Shown: piece after piece, positions 43,242-51,356 of the stretch
How the letters are laid out: each line of letters starts with the position of its first letter
Numbering within the stretch: the stretch's first letter is position 1
From: Burkholderia sp. BCC0322
GTDB taxonomy: Bacteria > Pseudomonadota > Gammaproteobacteria > Burkholderiales > Burkholderiaceae
NCBI RefSeq assembly: GCF_902833045.1
Contig: NZ_CADFDU010000006.1
Location: forward strand, 1 to 64,000
Direction of reading: 5' to 3'
Length of the DNA: 64,000 nt
Notes under the pieces: model-generated
Told to the model about the DNA's origin: nothing
Databases searched by the model: none
What the model saw: only the letters and a program-made list of their open reading frames with translations
Made by a program: the position numbers and the translations under genes

Positions 43242-44885
43242 ATGAGTCAAGCGATCGAAGTGAAGGTGCCGGATATCGGCGATTACAAGGATGTGCCGGT
43301 GATCGAGATCGGCGTGAAGGTCGGCGATACCGTCGAGCCGGAGCAGTCGCTCGTCACGCTCGAGTCGGACAAGGCGACGATGGACGTGCCGAGCCCGGTA
43401 GGCGGCGTCGTGAAGGAAATCAAGGTCAAGGTGGGCGATTCCGTGTCGGAAGGCTCGCTGATCATCCTGCTCGAAGGCGCCGCCGCGGCGCAGGCGAACG
43501 GCGCGGCTGCTCCCGCGCCGGCTCCGGCGGCAGCGCCGGCACCGGCTGCTGCTGCACCGGCGGCCGCACCGGCTGCAGCCGGCGGCACGCTCGAAGTGAA
43601 GGTCCCTGACATCGGCGACTACAAGGATGTGCCGGTGATCGAGATCGGCGTGAAGGTCGGCGACACGGTCGAGAAGGAGCAGTCGCTCGTCACGCTCGAG
43701 TCGGACAAGGCGACGATGGACGTGCCGAGCCCGGCCGCGGGCGTCGTGAAGGACATCAAGGTCAAGGTGGGTGATTCGGTGTCGGAAGGCACGCTGATCG
43801 TGCTGCTCGAAGCCGCAGGTGCGGCTGCCGCGCCGCAGGCGAGCGCACCGGCTCCGGCCGCGGCCGCACCGGCGCCGGCGCCGGCACCCGCCGCGGCCCC
43901 CGCGAAGGCCGCACCGGCACCGGCTGCTGCTGCGCCGGCTCCGGCCGCCGCGTCGGGCGAATACCGCGCCAGCCACGCATCGCCGTCGGTGCGCAAATTC
44001 GCGCGCGAACTCGGCGTCGATGTTGCACGCGTGCAGGGTTCGGGGCCGAAGGGCCGCATTACGAAGGAAGACGTCACGGGCTTCGTGAAGGGCGTGATGA
44101 CGGGCCAGCGCGCAGCGCCGGCCGCGGCAGCCGCGCCGGCAGGCGGCGGCGAGCTGAACCTGCTGCCGTGGCCGAAGGTCGACTTCTCGAAGTTCGGCCC
44201 GTTCGAGGCGAAGCCGCTGTCGCGCATCAAGAAGATCTCGGGCGCGAACCTGCATCGCAACTGGGTAATGATCCCGCACGTCACGAACAACGACGAAGCG
44301 GACATCACCGAACTCGAAGCACTGCGCGTGCAGCTGAACAAGGAACACGAGAAGGCGGGCGTGAAGTTCACGATGCTCGCGTTCGTGATCAAGGCGGTTG
44401 TCGCTGCGCTGAAGAAATTCCCGACCTTCAACGCGAGCCTCGACGGCGACAACCTGGTGTTCAAGCAGTACTACCACATCGGTTTTGCCGCGGACACGCC
44501 GAACGGTCTCGTCGTGCCGGTGATTCGTGATGCGGACAAGAAGGGTCTCGTCGATATCGCGAAGGAAATGGCCGAGCTGTCGAAGGCCGCACGCGACGGC
44601 AAGCTGAAGCCGGACCAGATGCAGGGCGGCTGCTTCTCGATCTCGTCGCTCGGCGGGATCGGCGGCACGAACTTCACGCCGATCATCAACGCGCCGGAAG
44701 TGGCGATTCTCGGGTTGTCGCGCGGCCAGATGAAGCCGGTGTGGGACGGCAAGCAGTTCGTGCCGCGTCTGACGCTGCCGCTGTCGCTGTCGTATGACCA
44801 TCGCGTGATCGATGGCGCGGAAGCCGCGCGGTTCAATGCGTATCTCGGCGCGTTGCTCGCGGATTTCCGTCGCATCATTCTTTGA
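43242..44885 (+). CDS. aceF: Pyruvate dehydrogenase E2, dihydrolipoyl acetyltransferase
   Basis: 547 residues from ATG 43242. Two N-terminal lipoyl domains, with lipoyl lysines Lys44 and Lys156 in [11 protein letters not shown]; they are 112 residues apart and nearly identical even in nucleotide sequence. Ala/Pro-rich flexible linkers follow each. The peripheral-subunit binding domain is at about 242-280 ([15 protein letters not shown]), and the catalytic domain at about 315-547 with the active-site [15 protein letters not shown] (His520, Asp524). It forms the core of the PDH complex and transfers acetyl to CoA. E. coli E2 has three lipoyl domains, here two. Confidence 0.98.
   Translation: MSQAIEVKVPDIGDYKDVPVIEIGVKVGDTVEPEQSLVTLESDKATMDVPSPVGGVVKEIKVKVGDSVSEGSLIILLEGAAAAQANGAAAPAPAPAAAPAPAAAAPAAAPAAAGGTLEVKVPDIGDYKDVPVIEIGVKVGDTVEKEQSLVTLESDKATMDVPSPAAGVVKDIKVKVGDSVSEGTLIVLLEAAGAAAAPQASAPAPAAAAPAPAPAPAAAPAKAAPAPAAAAPAPAAASGEYRASHASPSVRKFARELGVDVARVQGSGPKGRITKEDVTGFVKGVMTGQRAAPAAAAAPAGGGELNLLPWPKVDFSKFGPFEAKPLSRIKKISGANLHRNWVMIPHVTNNDEADITELEALRVQLNKEHEKAGVKFTMLAFVIKAVVAALKKFPTFNASLDGDNLVFKQYYHIGFAADTPNGLVVPVIRDADKKGLVDIAKEMAELSKAARDGKLKPDQMQGGCFSISSLGGIGGTNFTPIINAPEVAILGLSRGQMKPVWDGKQFVPRLTLPLSLSYDHRVIDGAEAARFNAYLGALLADFRRIIL
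43257..43475 (+). repeat. aceF internal direct repeat, copy 1 (lipoyl domain 1)
   Basis: This stretch and 43593-43811 encode the two lipoyl domains at an offset of exactly 336 bases (112 codons) and differ at only a few, mostly synonymous, positions over the first two thirds. Such sequence identity suggests recent duplication or ongoing gene conversion. Confidence 0.85.
43593..43811 (+). repeat. aceF internal direct repeat, copy 2 (lipoyl domain 2)
   Basis: Second copy of the lipoyl-domain repeat; see copy 1 at 43257-43475. The copies differ, for example, in EPEQS versus EKEQS before the conserved [10 protein letters not shown]. Confidence 0.85.
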
Positions 44886-44976
44886 TGAGCGGGGAGTTTG
44901 CTCGCGGGGGCGTGGGTTTGTTGTCTGTTATCCACGCTTTGTCGTTGAACTGGCTTTCTTGACGGTCTGCTAGCGT

Positions 44977-45026
44977 CGCCCCTGCGCGGGGCGGCGGTCA
45001 CTTTTCTTTGTCTTCCAAAGAAAAGT
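44977..45026. repeat. Double hairpin intergenic element between aceF and lpdA
   Basis: Two adjacent inverted repeats: CGCCCC/GGGGCG (44977-44982 with 44988-44993) and ACTTTTCTTTG/CAAAGAAAAGT (45000-45010 with 45016-45026), followed by [17 protein letters not shown] recognise the CTTTTCTTTG...CAAAGAAAAGTAACCAAAAGAAAGG sequence type as a widespread intergenic repeat in beta- and gamma-proteobacteria (from memory). Its purine/pyrimidine-rich composition differs from the flanking genes. Confidence 0.65.
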
Positions 45027-45162
45027 AACCAAAAGAAAGGCGCGTCCTTGGGCGGACGGCAAAGGTGGTCCTGTCCAGCGTCGCGGTCTTTCTTTTGCCG
45101 GGCCGTAGTTCTTCCGCGGGTTTCTCCCCCTCTGTCTGCAGCTAATCAAGAAGGGGACAGTA

Positions 45163-46929
45163 ATGAGTCTCATCGAAGTCAAGGTTCCGGATATCGGCGA
45201 TTTCAGCGGCGTCGATGTCATCGAAGTCAACGTGAAGCCGGGCGACGTGATCGAAAAAGAGCAGACGCTCATCACGCTCGAATCGGACAAAGCCTCCATG
45301 GAAGTGCCCAGCGACGTCGCCGGCACCGTCAAGGAAATCAAGGTCAAGGCCGGCGAGAAAGTCTCGCAAGGCACCGTCATCGCCATCGTCGAAGCAACGG
45401 CTGGCGCCGCCGCGCCCGCGAAAGCACCCGAGGCAGCCAAGCCTGCAGCCGCTGCGCCGGCACCGGCTGCAGCCGCTCCGGCACCCGCGCCGCAAGCCGG
45501 CAGCTACGCAGGTGCCGCCGACATCGAATGCGACATGCTCGTGCTCGGTGCCGGCCCCGGTGGCTACTCGGCCGCGTTCCGTGCAGCCGATCTCGGCATG
45601 AAGACGGTGCTCGTCGAGCGCTACTCGACGCTCGGCGGCGTGTGCCTGAATGTGGGCTGCATCCCGTCGAAGGCGCTGCTGCATACGTCGCTCGTCGTCG
45701 AGGAAGCCGCGGCGCTCGCGTCGCACGGCATCACGTTCGGCAAGCCGGAAGTCGATCTCGACAAGCTGCGGGACTTCAAGGGCGGCGTCGTCAAGAAGCT
45801 GACGACGGGCCTCGCCGGCATGGCGAAGGCACGCAAGGTCGAAGTGGTCACGGGCGTCGGCGCATTCGTCGATCCGTATCACATGGAAGTGCAGGGCGAA
45901 AACGGCAAGAAGGTCGTGAAGTTCAAGCAGGCGATCATCGCCGCGGGCTCGCAGGCCGTGAAGCTGCCGTTCATGCCGGAAGACCCGCGCGTCGTCGATT
46001 CGACCGGCGCACTCGAACTGCGCCAGCTGCCGAAACGCATGCTCGTGATCGGCGGCGGCATCATCGGCCTCGAAATGGCAACGGTGTACTCGACGCTCGG
46101 CGCCGAGATCGACGTCGTCGAAATGATGGACGGCCTGATGATGGGCGCCGACCGCGATCTCGTGAAGGTCTGGGAAAAGTACAACGCGAAGCGCTTCGGC
46201 AACGTGATGCTGAAGACCAAGACGGTCGGCGCGGAAGCGAAGGAAGACGGCATCTACGTGACGTTCGAGGGCGAGAAGGCGCCGGAGCAAGCGCAGCGCT
46301 ACGACCTCGTGCTCGTCGCGGTGGGCCGCAGCCCGAACGGCAAGAAGATCGGCGCCGACAAGGCAGGCGTCGCGGTCACGGATCGCGGCTTCATCGACGT
46401 CGACAAGCAGATGCGCACGAACGTCCCGCACATCTTCGCGATCGGCGATATCGTCGGCCAGCCGATGCTCGCGCACAAGGCCGTGCATGAAGGCCACGTC
46501 GCAGCGGAAGCCGCGCACGGCGAGAAGGCGTACTTCGACGCACTGCAGATCCCGTCGGTGGCGTACACCGATCCGGAAGTGGCCTGGGCCGGCAAGACGG
46601 AAGACCAGTGCAAGGCCGAAGGCATCAAGTACGGCAAGGCCGTGTTCCCGTGGGCCGCATCGGGCCGCGCGATCGCGAACGGCCGTGACGAAGGCTTCAC
46701 GAAGCTGATCTTCGACGAGGAAACCCATCGCGTGATCGGCGGCGCGATCGTCGGCCTGAACGCGGGCGACCTGATCAGCGAAGTGTGCCTCGCCGTCGAG
46801 ATGGGCGCGGACGCGGAAGACATCGGCAAGACGATCCATCCGCACCCGACGCTCGGCGAATCGGTCGGCATGGCCGCCGAGCTGTACGAAGGCGTCTGTA
46901 CGGACCTGCCGCCGCAACGCAAGAAGTAA
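45163..46929 (+). CDS. lpdA: Dihydrolipoyl dehydrogenase (E3) with N-terminal lipoyl domain
   Basis: 588 residues. Unlike ordinary E3 (about 475) it carries an N-terminal lipoyl domain (1-75; Lys43 in [11 protein letters not shown]) and an Ala/Pro linker, an arrangement known in beta-proteobacterial PDH complexes. FAD motif [20 protein letters not shown], redox disulfide GGVCLNVGC (Cys161, Cys166), NAD site [14 protein letters not shown], and the C-terminal catalytic HPHPTLGES. It reoxidises dihydrolipoate on E2 with NAD. 277 bases with a repeat element separate it from aceF. A strong terminator follows. Confidence 0.97.
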   Translation: MSLIEVKVPDIGDFSGVDVIEVNVKPGDVIEKEQTLITLESDKASMEVPSDVAGTVKEIKVKAGEKVSQGTVIAIVEATAGAAAPAKAPEAAKPAAAAPAPAAAAPAPAPQAGSYAGAADIECDMLVLGAGPGGYSAAFRAADLGMKTVLVERYSTLGGVCLNVGCIPSKALLHTSLVVEEAAALASHGITFGKPEVDLDKLRDFKGGVVKKLTTGLAGMAKARKVEVVTGVGAFVDPYHMEVQGENGKKVVKFKQAIIAAGSQAVKLPFMPEDPRVVDSTGALELRQLPKRMLVIGGGIIGLEMATVYSTLGAEIDVVEMMDGLMMGADRDLVKVWEKYNAKRFGNVMLKTKTVGAEAKEDGIYVTFEGEKAPEQAQRYDLVLVAVGRSPNGKKIGADKAGVAVTDRGFIDVDKQMRTNVPHIFAIGDIVGQPMLAHKAVHEGHVAAEAAHGEKAYFDALQIPSVAYTDPEVAWAGKTEDQCKAEGIKYGKAVFPWAASGRAIANGRDEGFTKLIFDEETHRVIGGAIVGLNAGDLISEVCLAVEMGADAEDIGKTIHPHPTLGESVGMAAELYEGVCTDLPPQRKK

Positions 46930-46965
46930 CGCGGCCGGCTTGGCCGGCAATCTACCGGCCATGAA

Positions 46966-47006
46966 AAAACGCCGCCTCCCGGGCAATCCGGGCGGCGGCG
47001 TTTTCT
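46966..47006 (+). terminator. Intrinsic terminator of the PDH genes
   Basis: AACGCCGCC (46968-46976) pairs with GGCGGCGTT (46994-47002), extended by CCCGG/CCGGG inside, with A-run before and TTTTC after. Confidence 0.85.
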
Positions 47007-47085
47007 TTTGCATGCGGCCGATGAAACGACCGTTCGGGAACGGTCCGCAACGTGCCGGTTCCAGTGTGTTCCGGCACCAGAAACG

Positions 47086-47113
47086 AAAAAGCCGCGCTGG
47101 GCGCGGCTCTTTC
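47086..47113 (-). terminator. Intrinsic terminator of the phasin gene
   Basis: Stem AGCCGCGC (47090-47097) with GCGCGGCT (47101-47108); on the minus strand it is followed by five T (complement of 47086-47090). It begins 16 bases after the phasin stop codon. Confidence 0.85.
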
Positions 47114-47128
47114 AGGAGCAGGGGACGC

Positions 47129-47695
47129 TTACGCGGCCGGCTTGCTGGTACGACGTGCCGCAGCGGCGGTAGCAGCCTTCGTTGCGACGGCAGCAGCAGC
47201 GTTGAAGTTCGTTTCAGCGATTTCGACGGCTTGCTTCGTTGCCTTCTGAACCGTTTCGTACGTGGTGTTCGCAGCGTTCAGTGCCGACTTCAGTGCAGCG
47301 ACAGCCGTTTCCGAACCAGCCGGGGCGTTCTTAGCGACGTTGTCGACGAGCGCCTGGACCTTCTTGTTCTGCTCCTCGAATTGCGCTTCGGCAACCTTCG
47401 CGAACTCGGCTTGCGTCGACGATGCGATTTCATACAGGTGACGGCCGTACGACAGCACCTTTTCCGCGACCGGTTGCGACAGGCTGGCTTGCAGCGCGAT
47501 CAGTTCCTGTGCGTCCTTCACCGACAGCAGACGCTGTGCGTTTTCCTGGCCTTCGGCCAGCGTCGACTTCACGACCTGCAGGTTGAGTTCGATCAGCTTT
47601 TCGACGCCTTCGAACGCCTTGGTCGTCAGACCGAACAGGCTTTCGAGGTTGGCTTTCTGGGCGGCGGCGATTTGCTCGGGGGTCAGCAAGGACAT
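47129..47695 (-). CDS. Phasin (PHA granule-associated protein)
   Basis: 188 residues from ATG 47695 ([20 protein letters not shown]), a start typical of beta-proteobacterial phasins. Amphipathic, mostly helical, with no membrane segment and an Ala-rich C-terminus ending RRTSKPAA. Phasins coat polyhydroxyalkanoate granules and control their size and number. Single-gene unit with its own strong promoter (47796-47823) bracketed by two palindromes that could bind the PHA repressor PhaR, and its own terminator. PHA synthase genes are not in the window. Confidence 0.93.
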   Translation of the reverse strand: MSLLTPEQIAAAQKANLESLFGLTTKAFEGVEKLIELNLQVVKSTLAEGQENAQRLLSVKDAQELIALQASLSQPVAEKVLSYGRHLYEIASSTQAEFAKVAEAQFEEQNKKVQALVDNVAKNAPAGSETAVAALKSALNAANTTYETVQKATKQAVEIAETNFNAAAAVATKAATAAAARRTSKPAA

Positions 47696-47771
47696 GTCAA
47701 GCTCCTGAAAAGCGATCGCGTCGATCGCAGGATAAAGGGCACTACGCTGGGGAACCTCGGATGCGCGTGCT

Positions 47772-47787
47772 TTGTGCAACGCAGCAA
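47772..47787. promoter_or_regulatory. Operator-like palindrome downstream of phasin -10
   Basis: TTGTGC-AAC-GCAGCAA, an imperfect inverted repeat of the same type as 47831-47845. It lies about 9 bases past the -10 on the minus strand, overlapping the expected start of transcription, a repressor position. Confidence 0.5.
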
Positions 47788-47795
47788 TGAGGCTT

Positions 47796-47823
47796 ATTTT
47801 AGGGCAGAGAAAACCATTGTCAA
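47796..47823 (-). promoter_or_regulatory. Sigma-70 promoter of the phasin gene
   Basis: Minus strand -35 TTGACA (47818-47823, perfect) and -10 TAAAAT (47796-47801), spacer 16. About 95 bases of leader follow to the start codon. Confidence 0.85.
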
Positions 47824-47830
47824 GTATTTT

Positions 47831-47845
47831 TTGTGCGTTGCACAA
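47831..47845. promoter_or_regulatory. Operator-like palindrome upstream of phasin -35
   Basis: TTGTGC-GTT-GCACAA is a perfect inverted repeat with a 3-base centre, 7 bases upstream of the -35. Similar in sequence to 47772-47787; together they bracket the promoter. Confidence 0.6.
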
Positions 47846-48347
47846 TCGTGACAAATTATCGATAAAACAACAAGTTATCGTGTCCGCTCGGAATCGGTTT
47901 CAGGCGTGATCCCAGATGGTGCGCACGACGGCGGGGCAGGGGCGGCGCACCATGATCACGCACAGGTAAACCTGACAGGCCCGTGGAACGTTATCCTTCT
48001 GTTCCTGTCGAAAACGCGCCGTTTCGATGCGCGTACCGTGGCGAAGTGCCGTCGCCGCGGCCGAGACCGGCGCCCCAGGCACCCCGAGCGCCGGATACGT
48101 AGTTTCCCCGCTTTAAATCGCCTCCGAAGTGACGTTATCTCAATTAACCGTGTGTAATCGGGAGACGGGTACTGTCGGGCAGCGCATCCCATGAATTTTT
48201 TCGATGGGAGCGGGAGGGTTCATTGGTCAGAGGTTGGCCGCCCCTTACATTCCGGTTTAACGACGATCGGTAAGTGCCTAATATTGCTCTTTTTTTCAGC
48301 TTTAACTACACTTGCGGAAACCTCCCGCCCGCTTTGTCCAGACCCCA
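47846..48347. other. Intergenic region between phasin and pbpG
   Basis: About 500 bases without a convincing gene, of mixed composition with AT-rich stretches near 48130-48160 and 48270-48310. Short open frames on both strands (such as 47906-48157) lack ribosome binding sites and protein-like composition. It must contain the pbpG promoter; TAATAT at about 48278 is a possible -10, not confidently placed. Confidence 0.5.
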
Positions 48348-49514
48348 ATGAAAGCCGAATCGTTTTCACCGCGCAGATTGTTGCAGAGCATGACGCTCGG
48401 CACGGCTGTGTCGGTCGCAGTCGCCTTGCTGGCGACCACCGCGTCCGTCGCGCCTGCTGACGCCTTTGCCGCCACTGCGAAAACCCAGCAAGCTGCCAAG
48501 AAAAAGGCCGTCGCTCCTGCTTCGTCCGCGAAGAAGAAGTCGGCCAAGGCCAGCTCCGACAAATCCGCGAAGGTTGCGGCCGCCGACGCGCCGCGCGCGA
48601 AGGCGTCGCGCAAGCGCGTGACGCTCGCGTCGAACGTGCATGGCGGCCATCACGGCGCAGTCCGCAAGGTCGCGTTCCAGCCGCGCCGGCCGACCGTCGG
48701 CCAGGCCTTCGGCCTGCACGACACGCCGGACGCGCTCGCGCTGCGTTCGAGCGTTGCATACGTCGTCGACCAGAACTCGGGCGAGCCGCTGTTCGACAAG
48801 AATTCGCACGCCGTCGTGCCGATCGCGTCGATCTCGAAGCTGATGACGGCGATGGTCGTGCTCGACTCGAAGTCGCCCATGACGGACCAGCTCGAAGTCA
48901 CCGATGAAGACCGCGACTACGAGAAGGGCACGGGCTCGCGCCTGTCGGTCGGCTCGGTGCTGTCGCGCGAAGACATGCTGCACATCGCGCTGATGGCGTC
49001 GGAAAACCGTGCGGCCGCCGCGCTGTCGCGCTACTACCCGGGTGGCCGTCCGGCGTTCATCGCCGCGATGAACGCGAAGGCGAAGTCGCTCGGCATGACC
49101 GATACGCACTTCGAGAATTCGACGGGCCTGTCGAGCTCGAACGTGTCGAGCGCGCGCGACCTCGTGAAGATGGTCAATGCGGCGTACCAGTACCCGATGA
49201 TCCGCCAGTTCTCGACCGATCGCACCTACGAGGTCTACACGGGCAAGCGCAACCTGGTCTACAACAGCACGAACGCGCTGATCCGCGGCAACGGCTCGTG
49301 GGACATCGGTCTGCAGAAGACGGGCTTCATCAACGAAGCCGGCGAATGTCTCGTGATGCAGGCAACGATTCACGGCAAGCCGATGGTGATGGTGCTGCTC
49401 GATTCGTTCGGCAAGTATTCGCGCTTCGCCGATGCGGCGCGTCTGCGCAACTGGCTCGATGCCGGCGGCGGCGAGCGCCTGACGGCGGCCAACACGCCGA
49501 ACGGCGGGACCTGA
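48348..49514 (+). CDS. pbpG: D-alanyl-D-alanine endopeptidase (PBP7-type)
   Basis: 388 residues from ATG 48348; an in-frame TTG at 48312 is less likely. Signal peptide/anchor (residues about 8-40) is followed by a long Lys/Ala-rich linker of about 80 residues, unusual compared with E. coli PBP7 (about 310 residues). The S11 peptidase domain has SISK (Ser161, Lys164), the SEN motif in MASENRAAAALSRYY, and KTG in LQKTGFINEAG. Periplasmic enzyme cutting peptidoglycan cross-links. No strong Shine-Dalgarno is visible. Confidence 0.92.
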   Translation: MKAESFSPRRLLQSMTLGTAVSVAVALLATTASVAPADAFAATAKTQQAAKKKAVAPASSAKKKSAKASSDKSAKVAAADAPRAKASRKRVTLASNVHGGHHGAVRKVAFQPRRPTVGQAFGLHDTPDALALRSSVAYVVDQNSGEPLFDKNSHAVVPIASISKLMTAMVVLDSKSPMTDQLEVTDEDRDYEKGTGSRLSVGSVLSREDMLHIALMASENRAAAALSRYYPGGRPAFIAAMNAKAKSLGMTDTHFENSTGLSSSNVSSARDLVKMVNAAYQYPMIRQFSTDRTYEVYTGKRNLVYNSTNALIRGNGSWDIGLQKTGFINEAGECLVMQATIHGKPMVMVLLDSFGKYSRFADAARLRNWLDAGGGERLTAANTPNGGT

Positions 49515-49556
49515 TCGCACGATGGGCGGCGGTTCGCCGCCTCGCCTGCGGCCGAA

Positions 49557-49584
49557 AAAAAGCCCCGCATTCGCGGGGCTTTTT
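49557..49584. terminator. Bidirectional terminator between pbpG and the IclR gene
   Basis: Stem AGCCCCGC (49561-49568) with GCGGGGCT (49573-49580), loop ATTC, flanked by A-run and T-run, between convergent genes. Confidence 0.92.
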
Positions 49585-49605
49585 CGTCGGGTGCGCGGAA
49601 GCGGT

Positions 49606-50415
49606 TTACGCCTGCCGCTGCAGCCCGTCCGTCTCCTTCGCGGGCGCCGGCCGGTAGCCGAGCGATTCCGAAATGGTGAGGGCCGTGCGGCTCAACTGGC
49701 CGAGCCACGCATCCTGCAGACGATCGGCCGGCGCCGACAGCGACAGGCCCGCGACGAGCTTGCCCGAATCGTCGTAGATGCCGGCCGCGATACAGCGCAC
49801 GCCGAGCTCCAGCTCTTCGTTGTCGCGTGCGCACGATTGCTGGCGGACGATCGTCAACTCGCGCTCGAGCTTCGCGATGTCGGTGATGCTGTTCTGCGTA
49901 TGGCCGGATAGCCCCGTGCGCGTCGCATAGGCGCGCACGCGCGACGTCTCGTCGGCCGCGAGGAACAGCTTGCCGACCGACGTGAGGTGCAGCGGCGCAC
50001 GGCCGCCGATCGCGCGGACGACCTGCATCCCCGAGCGCTCCGAATATGCCCGCTCGATGTAGACGATTTCATCGCCCTGGCGCACCGACAGGTTGACGGT
50101 CTGCCCGGTGAGACGGTGCAGCTCGCGCATCGGCATCAGCGCCGCGTCGCGTACCGACAGGCGCGCCTTCACGAGGTTGCCGAGCTCCAGCAGCCGCATG
50201 CCGAGGCGGTACGTGCCGGGATCGGAGCGATCGACGAGACGGCAGGTCACCATGTCGTTGAGGATGCGGTGCGCGGTCGACGGGTGCAGCTCCGTGCGCT
50301 GCGCAAGCTCCTTCAGGCTGACAGGGTCACTGTGCGCGGCGAGCGCGTCCAGCAACCGCATCATGCGTTCGATCACCTGGATCGACGTTTTTGAATCCGG
50401 GGTGGGTTGGCTCAT
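49606..50415 (-). CDS. IclR family transcriptional regulator
   Basis: 269 residues from ATG 50415 (MSQPTPDSKTSIQVIERMMR). The frame stays open upstream but overlaps lutA on the other strand, so the long form is rejected. N-terminal winged helix (about 15-75: VSLKELAQRTELHPSTAHRI) and C-terminal effector domain (about 90-255: SVGKLFLAADE, ELGVRCIAAGIYDDSGKLVA). Divergent from lutAB with palindromes between; IclR is not the usual lut regulator (LutR is GntR-type), so the link is inference from position. Confidence 0.92.
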   Translation of the reverse strand: MSQPTPDSKTSIQVIERMMRLLDALAAHSDPVSLKELAQRTELHPSTAHRILNDMVTCRLVDRSDPGTYRLGMRLLELGNLVKARLSVRDAALMPMRELHRLTGQTVNLSVRQGDEIVYIERAYSERSGMQVVRAIGGRAPLHLTSVGKLFLAADETSRVRAYATRTGLSGHTQNSITDIAKLERELTIVRQQSCARDNEELELGVRCIAAGIYDDSGKLVAGLSLSAPADRLQDAWLGQLSRTALTISESLGYRPAPAKETDGLQRQA

Positions 50416-50483
50416 GTCGGGGGAGAAATCGGTTGACGCGTCAAGCGGAGTTGCGCCGATTGTATCTCGTATTGTGAAAAAAG

Positions 50484-50508
50484 CGAACGCCGTTCGAGGA
50501 AGTCCTCG
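50484..50508. promoter_or_regulatory. Overlapping palindromes between iclR-type gene and lutA
   Basis: CGAAC-GCC-GTTCG (50484-50496) overlaps CGAGGA-AG-TCCTCG (50495-50508), both perfect inverted repeats. They lie in the 183-base divergent region, a likely operator for the IclR-type protein. Confidence 0.5.
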
Positions 50509-50598
50509 TTTCGTGCAGTGCGGGCTTGCGCGCAAGCCCGCGTTGGTCTTGCCGGCCAAACGGCGGATAATGAGAGCCGTTTTCTCGAAGGAGCACGT

Positions 50599-51321
50599 AT
50601 GCGAGTCGGTTTGTTCGTGACCTGCCTGGTCGATCTGATGCGCCCCGAAATCGGTTTTTCGGCGCTCAAGCTGATTCGCGACGCCGGCTACGAGGTGATC
50701 GTGCCGCCCGCGCAGACTTGCTGCGGCCAGCCGGCCTACAACTCGGGCGACCGCGCGCTCGCACGCGATCTCGCGGAAAAGACGCTGCGCGAGTTCGAGC
50801 AGTTCGATTACGTCGTCGCGCCGTCGGGTTCGTGCGGCGGGATGATCCGCGCGCACTACGGCGACCTGTTCCGCGACGACCCCGAATTGATGGGGCGCTA
50901 CCTGCGGTTCCAGCAGAAGGTCTTCGAACTGACCGATTTCCTGGCGAACGTCGCGAAGGTGTCGCTCGCGCCGGGTGAATTCACGGGGCCCGTCACCTAC
51001 CACGATTCGTGCTCGGGCCTGCGCGAGCTCGGCGTGAAAGCGCAGCCGCGCGCGCTGCTCGCGCAGCGCGGCATCGCGGTTACCGAGATGAAGGACTGCG
51101 AGCACTGTTGCGGCTTCGGCGGCACGTTCGCGATCAAGTACGGCGACATTTCGGCGGCCATCGCGGACGAGAAATGCGCGAACGTGCGCGCGTCCGGTAC
51201 GGGCGCCGTCGTGCTCGGCGATCTCGGTTGCATGCTGAACATCGAAGGGCGGTTGCGCCGCACCGGCGACCGCGACACGCGCGTGCTGCACGTCGCGCAG
51301 GTGCTGGCGGGCGACGTCTGA
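50599..51321 (+). CDS. lutA: (Fe-S)-binding lactate utilization protein LutA/LldE
   Basis: 240 residues from ATG 50599 behind AAGGAG (50588-50593). Two cysteine-rich CCG domains: PPAQTCCGQPAYNSGDRAL with SGSCGGMIR, and YHDSCSGLREL with CEHCCGFGGTF, the arrangement seen in LutA/LldE, heterodisulfide reductase B-like modules. Part of the LldD-independent L-lactate dehydrogenase complex that oxidises lactate to pyruvate. lutB starts 35 bases downstream. A lutC gene is absent from the locus. Confidence 0.93.
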   Translation: MRVGLFVTCLVDLMRPEIGFSALKLIRDAGYEVIVPPAQTCCGQPAYNSGDRALARDLAEKTLREFEQFDYVVAPSGSCGGMIRAHYGDLFRDDPELMGRYLRFQQKVFELTDFLANVAKVSLAPGEFTGPVTYHDSCSGLRELGVKAQPRALLAQRGIAVTEMKDCEHCCGFGGTFAIKYGDISAAIADEKCANVRASGTGAVVLGDLGCMLNIEGRLRRTGDRDTRVLHVAQVLAGDV

Positions 51322-51356
51322 CGCCCGGTTCCGCTCACTTTTCCCCCGATACCGCG

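Noticed and set aside
44977-45026. Possible insertion sequence remnant between aceF and lpdA
   Set aside because: No transposase fragment, no terminal repeats or target duplication seen; better explained as a small dispersed hairpin repeat.
45142-47013. 623-codon antisense ORF over lpdA
   Set aside because: Shadow of a high-GC coding region; composition and lack of motifs exclude it.
47906-48157. 83-codon ORF between phasin and pbpG
   Set aside because: No ribosome binding site, Arg/His-rich end, no similarity to any family I know; overlapped by another chance frame on the other strand.
50416-51291. N-terminal extension of the IclR-type protein by nearly 300 codons
   Set aside because: The extension overlaps lutA in antisense and has no domain; a canonical IclR start is at 50415.
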